A DNA stretch of 64,000 nucleotides. It comes from Gammaproteobacteria bacterium (GTDB lineage: Bacteria > Pseudomonadota > Gammaproteobacteria > Burkholderiales > Nitrosomonadaceae). The position numbers and the translations under genes are program-made. Location: the NCBI GenBank assembly GCA_015709615.1, contig CP054179.1, positions 496,001 through 560,000 of the forward strand, given 5' to 3'. Within the stretch, counting starts at the first letter, position 1. Each line of letters opens with the position of its first letter. A model generated the notes under the pieces. That model searched no databases and was not told where the DNA came from. It was given only the letters and a program-made list of their open reading frames with translations. Shown piece after piece: positions 30,165-38,794 of this stretch.

Positions 30165-31301
30165 TTATAGCTGATTTTCAGTAAATTGCACCAGATTGGA
30201 TACAAGATCGGCTTGTTCGTCTAACCGCTGCACCCATTTTTTATTACACTGCGTCAGAGACTCGCGCAAGCTCAGGAAGTTCATCCAGACAGCATTATTT
30301 ATTCCATTCCCGCCATTCCAGTAAAGCCACATTTCACGCACCGCAGATGCCGTTTCCGGCGGCATGTCCACGGTATAGAGATCAAGAAACGCATACAATT
30401 TTTTCCAGTGCGCGCCTTCCGCTTGCGGATAAATATTCCAAATAAACGGATTAAGCGCCCATTGCGCGCGCACGAAGGAATCTTCCCCTCGCACAAAATT
30501 AATGTCGCAACTCCACAGCAACCGGTCATAATCGGCTTGCGCCATGAATGGAATGATTTGCACCGTTAATTGTTTCTGTTCGATCAATCCCTCGGTCCGC
30601 ACCGCTGCACGCCCCGATAAAGCCACAATACGCTCCGCGGCTTTTCCTTGCGGCACGATCAACAAAACCGGAACCGGAGACTCGGATAATATGTGAACTA
30701 ACCCTTCGATTGGCGCAGTGTCGTAACAAAACAATAAAATACGGACTTGATGGGCGCGGCGTTCAAGTATCTTGTGTTGCTGCAAAAATGCTTGCTCCGC
30801 CGCAACATCAAACGCTTCCCGTTGTGCCATCAAATGCTTTTCCCGCAACAACCCGCCGGTGCCTGGCACAAAACCCGGGAAGAAAAATGTTTTGGCTAGG
30901 GGAAAACGCGGATTTGGCGAAGGTAGGCCGTGATAGTGCACCACCCAAGGCTCGGCGCTGAGGTATTCTAGATTGATCCAAACCGGTTGCTTTCTCTTGC
31001 GCAGCATGGCCGCGATGTAAGCATCCGGCAATTTGCAGGCAAATGCTTCAATCACCACGTCGGCCGGCTCAACTTCCGCAAACACCGGTTGCCACTGACA
31101 GATTTCAATCCCCTGCACGCTTTGCCGCTGCATGCCGGGATTTACATCGGGCGCAATACGGGAAAAAGACAACAAGTCATCGATCCATAACCGCACAATT
31201 TGACGATAATCCTGTGTCAACTGTTTTGCCAGTCGCCAGCAAACCCCGATGTCACCGAAATTATCGACAACCATGCAAAAAATATCCCAGCGGCGCGGCA
31301 T
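30165..31301 (-). CDS. earP: EF-P arginine rhamnosyltransferase EarP
   Basis: Transfers rhamnose from dTDP-rhamnose to Arg32 of EF-P. The N-terminus contains CMVVDNFGDIGVCWRLA, placing Asp13 and Asp17 where the catalytic Asps of characterised EarP proteins lie. The conserved RGEDSFVRAQWA region with its substrate-contacting residues is near the C-terminal third. The 378-aa length and GT-B architecture fit. It lies about 80 bp upstream of efp on the same strand, the arrangement most common for this pair. Confidence 0.95.
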   Translation of the reverse strand: MPRRWDIFCMVVDNFGDIGVCWRLAKQLTQDYRQIVRLWIDDLLSFSRIAPDVNPGMQRQSVQGIEICQWQPVFAEVEPADVVIEAFACKLPDAYIAAMLRKRKQPVWINLEYLSAEPWVVHYHGLPSPNPRFPLAKTFFFPGFVPGTGGLLREKHLMAQREAFDVAAEQAFLQQHKILERRAHQVRILLFCYDTAPIEGLVHILSESPVPVLLIVPQGKAAERIVALSGRAAVRTEGLIEQKQLTVQIIPFMAQADYDRLLWSCDINFVRGEDSFVRAQWALNPFIWNIYPQAEGAHWKKLYAFLDLYTVDMPPETASAVREMWLYWNGGNGINNAVWMNFLSLRESLTQCNKKWVQRLDEQADLVSNLVQFTENQL

Positions 31302-31356
31302 AAGGATTTAAATGAGTAAAATTACGTATCGTGAGTTTACCAATCGATCAGGCCGG

Positions 31357-32127
31357 TCAATGATTGCTTTCTTGCAGGATTCTCTCTTTTTGCTGCTCAA
31401 ATTCCTGTTCCGTCAGCGCGCCTGTGTCCCGCAATTGTTGCAATCGCTCCAAGGCCGATAAGTGATAATGTTTCTGCATAAGGGGCGTACCTGGTTCATC
31501 GGGCGTAACCGGCTTTGCTTTCACCAAGCCAAGAAACTTTCCTATTTTACTGAACATCACTTTGATCAGGCGCCACAACTTGGGCAACAGCCAGATGGCA
31601 ATGCCGATGAAAACGATCAGCAATATAAGAAAGATTTCCGGGTGCTTGAGTGCGGCCCACATGCCGGAAAATACCAGAAAATCTCCTGTCAGCGACGCCG
31701 ACCAATTGGTAAAAGGCTCGGGCGATGTATTGATCAACAGCCGTGTCCCCGCTTTAGTCATATGGCTTGTCGCCGCCATGCCGCCGCCCAAAATACCCGC
31801 CGCAATTTCCAATGCCGGCGTCACATCGCCCACCGCGCCAGCCGCTAGCATAGCCCCAGCCGGAATGCGCACGAAGGTTTGGATGGAATCCCAAACGGAA
31901 TCCATTCCCGGTATTTTGTCGATGAAAAATTCGATGAAATACATCACTGCGGCAGCGCCGATCACCAAGGGATCTTCCAAAACCGTCAACTCCGCGGGCA
32001 AATCGATATGACCGGTCGAACCACCCCAGCCCAGCACCAGCAGAACCGCGTACAGATTGATGCCGCTCGCCCAGGAAACCCCCATCATCAGGGCGATCGT
32101 TGTTAACAAAGCTTCATAATTTTCCAT
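31357..32127 (-). CDS. DUF4126 membrane protein with C-terminal SHOCT-like motif
   Basis: 256-aa membrane protein. Residues about 8-190 show the DUF4126 pattern, including GVSWASGINLYA, DKIPGMDSVWD and a glycine-rich AAGILGGGMAATSH. The last 35 residues (ALERLQQLRDTGALTEQEF) form a SHOCT-like short C-terminal helical motif. The function of DUF4126 is not established; SHOCT is often an oligomerisation element. The gene stands alone, between earP and uspA. Confidence 0.8.
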   Translation of the reverse strand: MENYEALLTTIALMMGVSWASGINLYAVLLVLGWGGSTGHIDLPAELTVLEDPLVIGAAAVMYFIEFFIDKIPGMDSVWDSIQTFVRIPAGAMLAAGAVGDVTPALEIAAGILGGGMAATSHMTKAGTRLLINTSPEPFTNWSASLTGDFLVFSGMWAALKHPEIFLILLIVFIGIAIWLLPKLWRLIKVMFSKIGKFLGLVKAKPVTPDEPGTPLMQKHYHLSALERLQQLRDTGALTEQEFEQQKERILQESNH

Positions 32128-32191
32128 AATGCGACTTCTTGAAATGAGAGATTCTACGATCTGATTTCCGGCTATGACCGTGCAGCCAATA

Positions 32192-32632
32192 TCAGCCGCC
32201 GCGAATCAGCAGCACGGGAATATGCGCGGTGCGCACCACCCCTTCCGCCACGCTACCCAGCAGCATATGACTAAAACCGGAGCGGCCATGCGTACCGATC
32301 ATGATTAGATCCGCCTTATTATTTTTTGCTTCGGCCGTAATGATATTGGCCACTCGCTCACCATGCGTTTCGAGCAATTTTGCCTCGACCGCTACCCCGG
32401 CTTGCTGCAATTTTGTTTGCGCTTGTGCGAGCATTTTCTCACCGCTGCCTCTCATCGCATGAACCAGCTCAGCATAATTCAGATAATTTTCGCTATCGAA
32501 ATACCAAATATCTTCCAAAACATGCACGACTTCCACACGCGCGTTTTGCTGCCGGGCAAATTTAATCGCCTCGTCCAATGCACGCTCGGATATTGCGCTA
32601 CCGTCGATCGGCACCAATATTTGCTGATACAT
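32192..32632 (-). CDS. Universal stress protein (UspA family)
   Basis: Single-domain 146-aa Usp protein. The N-terminus MYQQILVPIDGSAISERAL and the C-terminal IGTHGRSGFSHMLLGSVAE show the ATP-binding G-2x-G-9x-G-S pattern, so this is an ATP-binding Usp. The ATG at 32632 is chosen because GGAG lies 5 nt upstream. No close partner gene; stress response role is general to the family. Confidence 0.92.
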   Translation of the reverse strand: MYQQILVPIDGSAISERALDEAIKFARQQNARVEVVHVLEDIWYFDSENYLNYAELVHAMRGSGEKMLAQAQTKLQQAGVAVEAKLLETHGERVANIITAEAKNNKADLIMIGTHGRSGFSHMLLGSVAEGVVRTAHIPVLLIRGG

Positions 32633-32965
32633 ATCATCTCCGTACAAAAAATGCGCTTGGAAACTCTGTAGAATAGAAAGCTTGACCCATTGTCTTTATA
32701 CCGACACAGCGGCATTGTATTTTGAAACAATAAAAATGCATACTGCGAATTCCGTCATTCCGGTATGCTGAATACCTGGAAAACCGCTCGATTCTTCAGT
32801 AAACTTGATTTTGATGCGATTTGTTTCATGTACGCGCTTAATTGACCGGATTATAAAATAATTGATTGTGGATCCTATTTTTCTATCAATTGAAACCGAT
32901 CGCATCACAATATACGTATGATCAGTCCGATACGGACACAGCGGTAAATCTACCGGGAAGAGAGT
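32633..32965. other. Intergenic region, no gene seen
   Basis: About 330 bp between divergent genes. The string GACACAGCGG occurs at both ends (near 32704 and 32933), the only recurring element I noticed. No RNA or ORF is supported. Confidence 0.4.
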
Positions 32966-33793
32966 ATGCTGAATCAATCAGGATTGCAGAACAATAAAAC
33001 GGTAAAGTTTCGATTTGATACGCCATCATGTCACCCTGGTAAAAATGTTCGTTCATCATCAAATCTGCTGATTCCCGGCATTATTGCCCTGTTTTTTGCC
33101 GGATGCGCATCCCAGGAGCAAGTTCCCGCTCCGGTTATTGAAACAGCACCCGTCACTTCTTCGCAGGAAGAAAATTTACGCAAAGAAATCGCCCGTTTGG
33201 AGAAATTGCTCGCGGAAAAAGACGAGCTGATCAAGAATCAACAAATACGCCAGAAAAATCAAGCACTCGCACTTAAGGAAGTGAATAAGGAAGCCACTCG
33301 GACGCAAGTAAAATTACACCGGCTTGCAACCAAACCCGGCACCGCTTCCGCCATTGCGGAAACCGAAGTAGCGCTGGCAAACCTGAAACAAACAAAAGTT
33401 TCTCCGGCAGATCAGGTTCTGCAAATTCAGGCTAAGCATTTGATCGATGCAGCCTCGGTGCTGTTTGCAAAAGATCAATATGCTTCAGCTATGAATTATA
33501 TTACCCAGGCCAAGCAGTTAATCAGTTTGATAACCACTCCCAATCACAAGAAAACGATAGATGAGAATAGTGCGCTGCTGGAATTTCATACACCGATCAA
33601 ATTACACACCAAAGCGAATGTCAATTTACGCAAAATGCCCAGCGCTCATGCACAATTACTGACCACGCTGAAAAAAAATACCGCTGTCATCGCCAATGCC
33701 AGCCAAGGTTCATGGTTGCGTGTTCAAGTCAATGAAAAACAAGGCTGGGTTCTCAATACCGGTCTTGAGGTAGGTAAAAATCACAATCCTTAG
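32966..33793 (+). CDS. Lipoprotein with coiled coil and SH3-like domain
   Basis: 275-aa predicted lipoprotein of unknown function. A long polar N-terminus precedes a hydrophobic stretch and lipobox FFAGC (Cys47). After an acidic/proline linker comes a coiled coil (about residues 68-115), a helical segment, and a C-terminal bacterial SH3-like domain (about 205-270; ANVNLRKMPSAHAQLL ... GSWLRVQV) of the type that binds cell-wall peptides. GGGAAGAG precedes the ATG. The TAG stop takes its last base from the MITE-like element inserted here, so the ancestral protein may have been longer. Confidence 0.75.
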   Translation: MLNQSGLQNNKTVKFRFDTPSCHPGKNVRSSSNLLIPGIIALFFAGCASQEQVPAPVIETAPVTSSQEENLRKEIARLEKLLAEKDELIKNQQIRQKNQALALKEVNKEATRTQVKLHRLATKPGTASAIAETEVALANLKQTKVSPADQVLQIQAKHLIDAASVLFAKDQYASAMNYITQAKQLISLITTPNHKKTIDENSALLEFHTPIKLHTKANVNLRKMPSAHAQLLTTLKKNTAVIANASQGSWLRVQVNEKQGWVLNTGLEVGKNHNP

Positions 33794-33935
33794 GAAGCTC
33801 TGAAAAAGGAAGCAAGCGATGGCCAGGCAAGGCGGCTGAAGTTAAAGCGTATGAAAAATAACCTCTCGTGAGAGGTGAATTTTCGAGCACTATCTATCAT
33901 AGATCGCTTACGATCGCCGCCTTCTTCAGGGTTCC
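33793..33935. repeat. MITE-like element, copy 2, abutting a stop codon
   Basis: 143-bp non-coding element starting GGAAGCTCTGAAAAAGG and ending in the degenerate inverted end TTCTTCAGGGTTCC. About 50 bp at its left end match the right end of the copy at 29369-29500 read on the other strand, including CAGGCAAGGCG. No clear target duplication. Its first G completes the stop codon of the upstream lipoprotein gene. Confidence 0.65.
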
Positions 33936-33945
33936 TTGGTCTAAG

Positions 33946-35604
33946 CTATTCTGATGTTGCGGATTTTGGCGATACGCTGTAAACCTGATCGCGTCCGGCC
34001 CGCTTGGCTTCGTATAAAGCGCCATCGACCCGGGATAACAGTATGGTGAGCGAGCTATCTTCCGGTTCACTTTGTATGACCCCGATACTGAGCGTTACCT
34101 TGAGCGTTTTGTTGATCGTGCTGCAATGCACACTGGCTGCATGCACCCTAATACGCTCCGCTGTTTTCAGCGCTTCACTGATTGCGGTGTCGGCCAAAAT
34201 AATAATGAATTCGTCGCCGCCGTAACGTGCGGCAAAGTCAACGTTGCGAATCGATTGCGAGATCTTTTTCGCAACGCCGGCGATGATTTCATCGCCAGCA
34301 ACATGCCCGAGGCTATCGTTCAGTGTTTTAAAATGATCGACGTCGATCATCAGCACGGAAAACGGACGCTTGTTCCGCTCATAACGCGCCAACTGGTCAT
34401 TAATGATGGCATTCAGCTTATTACGGTTATACAACCCCGTCAGGCTGTCCGTTACCGATAATGTTTCCAATAACGCGTTCTTTTGCTGCATGGCGGCGCT
34501 GGCTTGTTCGATCTCGGCTTGATCCCGGCGCAACTGGTCCGTCATCTGATTGAACATTTGCGTCAGCTGCCCCAGCTCATTGCGTTGCGTGTTCACTAAT
34601 TCAACGTTGAGATCGCCTTTCACAATCCGCTCTGTCGCATCAATCAATTTTCTCAACGGTACGACAATGGCATGACTCATCTGAAAAGCAATCGTAGCCA
34701 CGATCAGAATGATGACACTGATCAGGCTGACAAAAAAATTCCGCTGCTGCTCCCAAAAAGCATAGATCAATTGATGGCTTCTGGTCGCGATGATGGTGAT
34801 CAGCGGCTTATCCGATACATAAGCCAAACCCGCTACTTTTTCCTGCCGTGGCCCTTGAAATATTTCATACTCCCCCGGGTGATCGCGCAAGTGTTTCAAT
34901 ACTGCCGGATCAAGCGTGACCGGATTATCCGGATTGACAATTGAAACATCGCTGGCCAGCATGATGTAGTCGTTGGTGTCCAGCAACAAAACATCGCCGG
35001 GCGGGGATTTAACTTTATTCTTCAAATTTGGCTGAATATCGCGCAAATCAAAAGTGACGATCAACGCGCCCAAAATGAAGTCATCCACCGATAATATGGG
35101 AACCGCGATACTCAGTATGGCGGTTGCATAGCCGGCACTCCACTGCGGCGGCGCGACCACCTCGCCTTGCGTCGATGCGTCTTGCGGCCAATTTTGTGAG
35201 AGCTTGACCGGAAAAGGCGTTTCCGTATTACTGGCGATCACTTTCCCGTCGACATCGACGACGGTTAATTCCAGCACGGCATCCAACCGTTTATGCACGG
35301 ACTTCAAGTACAGCTCCAACGATTTCCGTTGGGCGATGAGCTTGTTCTTTTTCGACTGATTTTCCAGCGATAGTCCTTCAATCAAAATTTTAGAAGTCGC
35401 CAGTTCACGGACCGCAAGGATTTGTTCTTTGATCCATAAATCCAATTCCCGGCTGGCATAATTGGCCAGAGCGCGCAACTCACGGGTGACATTCTCGTTG
35501 ATCATCGTTTCGTTTTGCTGAAACGACAGTATGCCAAGCGCCAATGAAGGAATCAGCGTAGCCAAAATGGAGAAAACGATGATCTTGCTTTTGATGCTTC
35601 TCAA
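33946..35604 (-). CDS. Membrane diguanylate cyclase (dCache-HAMP-GGDEF)
   Basis: Makes c-di-GMP in response to a periplasmic cue. Residues about 8-25 and 285-310 are transmembrane helices flanking a dCache-like sensor; then HAMP, a coiled coil, and a GGDEF domain with RYGGDEF at about residue 460. An RNVD motif five residues before it is a complete inhibitory I-site, so product feedback is likely. The start is a TTG at 35604, preceded by CGGGAT. It lies just downstream of the truncated haemoglobin gene on the same strand and may share its transcript. Ligand unknown. Confidence 0.9.
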   Translation of the reverse strand: MRSIKSKIIVFSILATLIPSLALGILSFQQNETMINENVTRELRALANYASRELDLWIKEQILAVRELATSKILIEGLSLENQSKKNKLIAQRKSLELYLKSVHKRLDAVLELTVVDVDGKVIASNTETPFPVKLSQNWPQDASTQGEVVAPPQWSAGYATAILSIAVPILSVDDFILGALIVTFDLRDIQPNLKNKVKSPPGDVLLLDTNDYIMLASDVSIVNPDNPVTLDPAVLKHLRDHPGEYEIFQGPRQEKVAGLAYVSDKPLITIIATRSHQLIYAFWEQQRNFFVSLISVIILIVATIAFQMSHAIVVPLRKLIDATERIVKGDLNVELVNTQRNELGQLTQMFNQMTDQLRRDQAEIEQASAAMQQKNALLETLSVTDSLTGLYNRNKLNAIINDQLARYERNKRPFSVLMIDVDHFKTLNDSLGHVAGDEIIAGVAKKISQSIRNVDFAARYGGDEFIIILADTAISEALKTAERIRVHAASVHCSTINKTLKVTLSIGVIQSEPEDSSLTILLSRVDGALYEAKRAGRDQVYSVSPKSATSE

Positions 35605-35630
35605 TATCGATCCCGTGAAGTAATAAAACG

Positions 35631-36056
35631 CTATACAGTATGAAGCGCGACAGGTTGTTTATCCGGATAATTACTCATTTGATAACCTTGCCACAACCGC
35701 CCCGCAATAAACGTTGCAATGGCATTGGCTTGCTGCTGCAGGTTCGGATTGCCCAGTTCTTCGGTTGTCTCTTTGAAAAGTTGCAGCCAGCGCTCAAACA
35801 ATGCCGCGTTGAGATCGGGCAAAGCGATATGTTTCGGCATCGGTGCGCCGCGGAACCGGCTGGTGCCGCGCAGCTGCGCCGACCAGAAATTGATCATCTG
35901 TACAAAATGCGCATCCCAATCGATGACATGCGCTTCGAAAATCGGACCGAGCCCCGGATCCTTCCGGGCTTTTGCGTAAAATGTGTGAACCAGATTTGCG
36001 ATTTCTTCTTCGGTGTATAAATTGGGATCGGGCATTGGAAACAGTGATTGACTCAT
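35631..36056 (-). CDS. Group III truncated haemoglobin
   Basis: 141-aa globin of the trHbP (group III) type. The KDPGLGPIFEAHV helix region, WSAQLRGTSRFRG and PMPKHIALP with the proximal His76 are as expected; Tyr27 is a candidate for the distal B10 residue. Group III globins are linked to oxygen or nitric-oxide handling, of interest in a possible nitrifier that produces NO. It is 27 bp upstream of a diguanylate cyclase gene on the same strand, suggesting co-transcription. Confidence 0.9.
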   Translation of the reverse strand: MSQSLFPMPDPNLYTEEEIANLVHTFYAKARKDPGLGPIFEAHVIDWDAHFVQMINFWSAQLRGTSRFRGAPMPKHIALPDLNAALFERWLQLFKETTEELGNPNLQQQANAIATFIAGRLWQGYQMSNYPDKQPVALHTV

Positions 36057-36279
36057 AAATAGAAATTACCTCAGTACTGGTTAAAAAAGAATTTGTATGA
36101 TAACAAAACTGGACTATAACGGTGTTTTGCAGACAGGGCTGAAAACCGTTACCTTATGATAGAAACTAGTTTATCTTCGGACATCCGGATTGTCCAACTT
36201 TACATCAAATCAGGCGGCTTTCTTTGTATCGTACGATAACAGCAAAATCCACGGGATTATGTGACAGGGAGTGAGCAAC

Positions 36280-37890
36280 ATGAAAAATTTATTCGGTAAA
36301 GCATTGCTGGTTGACCCGGTCTTCACCAAATCGACGGCATTTACACGCGCAGAACGGCAGCGTTACGGTCTGCGCGGATTACTGCCTTACGATGTCGCCA
36401 CGATGCAAAAGCAGATAGCGCGCGTGCTCGACAACATGCGCTGCAAAAGCAGCGCGATAGAAAAATATATTTTTTTAAACGCATTGCTGGAGCGCAATCA
36501 GCGGCTTTTTTACCGCACCATGATCGACCATATCGAAGAAATCATGCCGCTGGTTTACACTCCGACCGTCGGTGAAGCCTGCAAGGAGTTCGCACACATC
36601 TTTAGAAAACCGCAGGGATTCTACATCACGCCCGAAGACCGCGGGGCAATTGCCGACATTCTGAAAAACTGGCCGGAACAGGATATTCGCGTCATCGTCG
36701 TAACCGATGGCGAGCGCATCTTAGGCCTGGGCGATTTGGGCGCCAACGGCATGGGAATTCCGATCGGCAAGGTCGCTTTATATGTCGCCTGCGCCGGTAT
36801 TCATCCAGCCCACTGCATGCCAATCATGCTCGATGTCGGCACGAATAATGTGCCACTGCGCGAAGATCCGCTGTATTTGGGTTATCCCTATCCACGCATC
36901 GGCGGCGACGCTTATCGCGCATTGGTCGATGAATTCGTGCAAGCGGTGCAAGTGCGCTTCCCTAACGCCGTGATACAGTTTGAAGACTTCCTGACGCCGC
37001 ACGCCTTTGAATTTTTAGAGCGTTATGGTCACCGGGTACGCTGTTTTAACGACGATATTCAAGGCACCGCCGCCGTGACTTTAGCGGGCATTTACACCTC
37101 ATGCCGCATCACCGGAAAGAAATTCGCCGATCTGAATATCATGTTTCTCGGCACCGGATCGGCGGCCAGCGGGACTGCGGAATTGGTAGTGGAAGCGTTT
37201 TGCCAGGCGGGATTGAGTAAACCGCAAGCGCAAAAACGGTTATGGTTTATCGGCCGGAATGGATTGGTCACCACAGCCACTGACAACGTCAAAGCACGCA
37301 TCAAACCCTTTGCGCAGGACCATACTGCGTGCAGCTTCGTGGATGCGATCGGCGCGATCAAACCCGATGTGCTGATCGGCGCAACCGGGGTGGCCGGCAC
37401 CTTTACCGAAGCCATCGTGCGCCGCATGGCCGCGGTCAATGAGCGCCCGGTGATCATCGCCTTATCGAATCCAACCTCGCATACCGAATGCACTGCGGAA
37501 CAAGCCTATCAATGGAGCGATGGACGGGTGATTTTCGCCAGCGGCAGTCCGTTTGACGCCGTGCGCTATGGCGATACGGTATTCAACCCGGCGCAAGGCA
37601 ACAATGCCTATATTTTTCCGGGAATCGGTCTGGGCGTTTTCGCCAGCGCTGCGCGGCTGGTGACACAAAGCATGTTCCTGGCAGCCGCCGAAGTGCTGGC
37701 AAGCACGGTCACGGAACAGGAAATTCAAACAGGCGCGGTTTATCCGGCATTACCCCGGGTGCGCGATGTTTCGCTGGCGATCGCAACCGTCGTTTGCCAG
37801 GTGGCAATGACTGAAGGGTTGGCGGAAAAAGCGTTGCCGCAAGATTTGAGCGGCTATATCCGATCGTTGATGTACGAACCGGATTATTGA
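36280..37890 (+). CDS. maeA: NAD-dependent malic enzyme
   Basis: Oxidatively decarboxylates malate to pyruvate. The 536-aa protein has the large-form malic enzyme motifs: YTPTVGEAC, TDGERILGLGDLGANGMG with the following GIPIGK lysine, FNDDIQGTAAV metal/substrate site, and GTGSAASG of the Rossmann NAD site. The ATG at 36280 is chosen because GGGAG lies about 8 nt upstream; a GTG at 36271 has no space for a ribosome site. NAD rather than NADP preference is inferred from similarity to MaeA-type proteins. Confidence 0.93.
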   Translation: MKNLFGKALLVDPVFTKSTAFTRAERQRYGLRGLLPYDVATMQKQIARVLDNMRCKSSAIEKYIFLNALLERNQRLFYRTMIDHIEEIMPLVYTPTVGEACKEFAHIFRKPQGFYITPEDRGAIADILKNWPEQDIRVIVVTDGERILGLGDLGANGMGIPIGKVALYVACAGIHPAHCMPIMLDVGTNNVPLREDPLYLGYPYPRIGGDAYRALVDEFVQAVQVRFPNAVIQFEDFLTPHAFEFLERYGHRVRCFNDDIQGTAAVTLAGIYTSCRITGKKFADLNIMFLGTGSAASGTAELVVEAFCQAGLSKPQAQKRLWFIGRNGLVTTATDNVKARIKPFAQDHTACSFVDAIGAIKPDVLIGATGVAGTFTEAIVRRMAAVNERPVIIALSNPTSHTECTAEQAYQWSDGRVIFASGSPFDAVRYGDTVFNPAQGNNAYIFPGIGLGVFASAARLVTQSMFLAAAEVLASTVTEQEIQTGAVYPALPRVRDVSLAIATVVCQVAMTEGLAEKALPQDLSGYIRSLMYEPDY

Positions 37891-37915
37891 ATCGAATACT
37901 TTACCGGTTTGTTGT

Positions 37916-38746
37916 TCAGGCGAATAAATTGGTAACGCCGTCCAAGCCGACATAATCGATCGAATACGTCGCCTGCTGCTTGACGATCGGTTTGGCATGA
38001 TACGCGATGCCGACACCGGCTGCGGTCAACATATCCAGATCGTTGGCGCCGTCACCGATGGCGATGACCTGCTCGCGCCGCAATCCCAATTCATCGCAAA
38101 CCTGTCTCAGCACGTGCGCCTTACCTTGCCGGCCGATGATGTCGCCGACGACTTTTCCGGTTAAGCGGTTATCTTCAATCTCGAGCACATTTGCCGCAGC
38201 ATAATCGAATCCGAGCTTCGTTTTGATACGCTCGGTAAAAAAAGTAAAACCGCCGGAAATCACCATTGTTTTCAAACCCGACCGTTTCGCGAGTTGCAGC
38301 ATTCTTTCCGCGCCCGGGCTGAGTTTGACCCTTTCATCGTAAACTTGCTGCAAAGCATCTTGGTGCAAACCCCGTAATAACGCTGTGCGCTGCGTCAGGC
38401 TTTCTTCAAAACTGATCTCGCCGCGCATGGTTTGCAAAGTGATGGCCGCGACTTGCGGCTTGATCTGCTGCATGTCGGCGATTTCGTCAATCGACTCAAT
38501 GGCCAGCAGCGTTGAATCCATGTCCATCGCAATCAGCCGGAAATCGGCAAGTTTTCTGTCGGCACCGACAAAAGCAAAATCCAATTCGGCTTCTGCGCAA
38601 TAACCGGGGACAGCATCAGAGTGAGTGGCATTGGTCAAACGGAAGGCTTGCCCGGTAATCCGTTCAATGCCATCGGCATGAGCTAGCTTTGCCAGCTCGC
38701 GCAGATCGCTGTTGTTTATTTCCAATCCTTGGATGATTAAGTTCAT
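37916..38746 (-). CDS. serB: Phosphoserine phosphatase
   Basis: HAD-family enzyme for the last step of serine synthesis. The nucleophile motif DMDSTLLAIESIDE is at about residue 73, the SGGFTFF motif II and the GDGANDLDML motif III follow, with the Lys in VLRQV region between. The N-terminal 65 residues are an ACT-like extension. Length 276 aa is normal for SerB of this group. Convergent with the malic enzyme gene. Confidence 0.94.
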   Translation of the reverse strand: MNLIIQGLEINNSDLRELAKLAHADGIERITGQAFRLTNATHSDAVPGYCAEAELDFAFVGADRKLADFRLIAMDMDSTLLAIESIDEIADMQQIKPQVAAITLQTMRGEISFEESLTQRTALLRGLHQDALQQVYDERVKLSPGAERMLQLAKRSGLKTMVISGGFTFFTERIKTKLGFDYAAANVLEIEDNRLTGKVVGDIIGRQGKAHVLRQVCDELGLRREQVIAIGDGANDLDMLTAAGVGIAYHAKPIVKQQATYSIDYVGLDGVTNLFA

Positions 38747-38794
38747 AAGATAGTCAATCGTCTTAACGTAACGGTTGCAGCGCTGAAAAGAATA

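Noticed and set aside
32704..32943. GACACAGCGG occurring twice in one intergenic region
   Set aside because: A ten-base match with no symmetry and no fixed relation to a promoter; it may well be chance.
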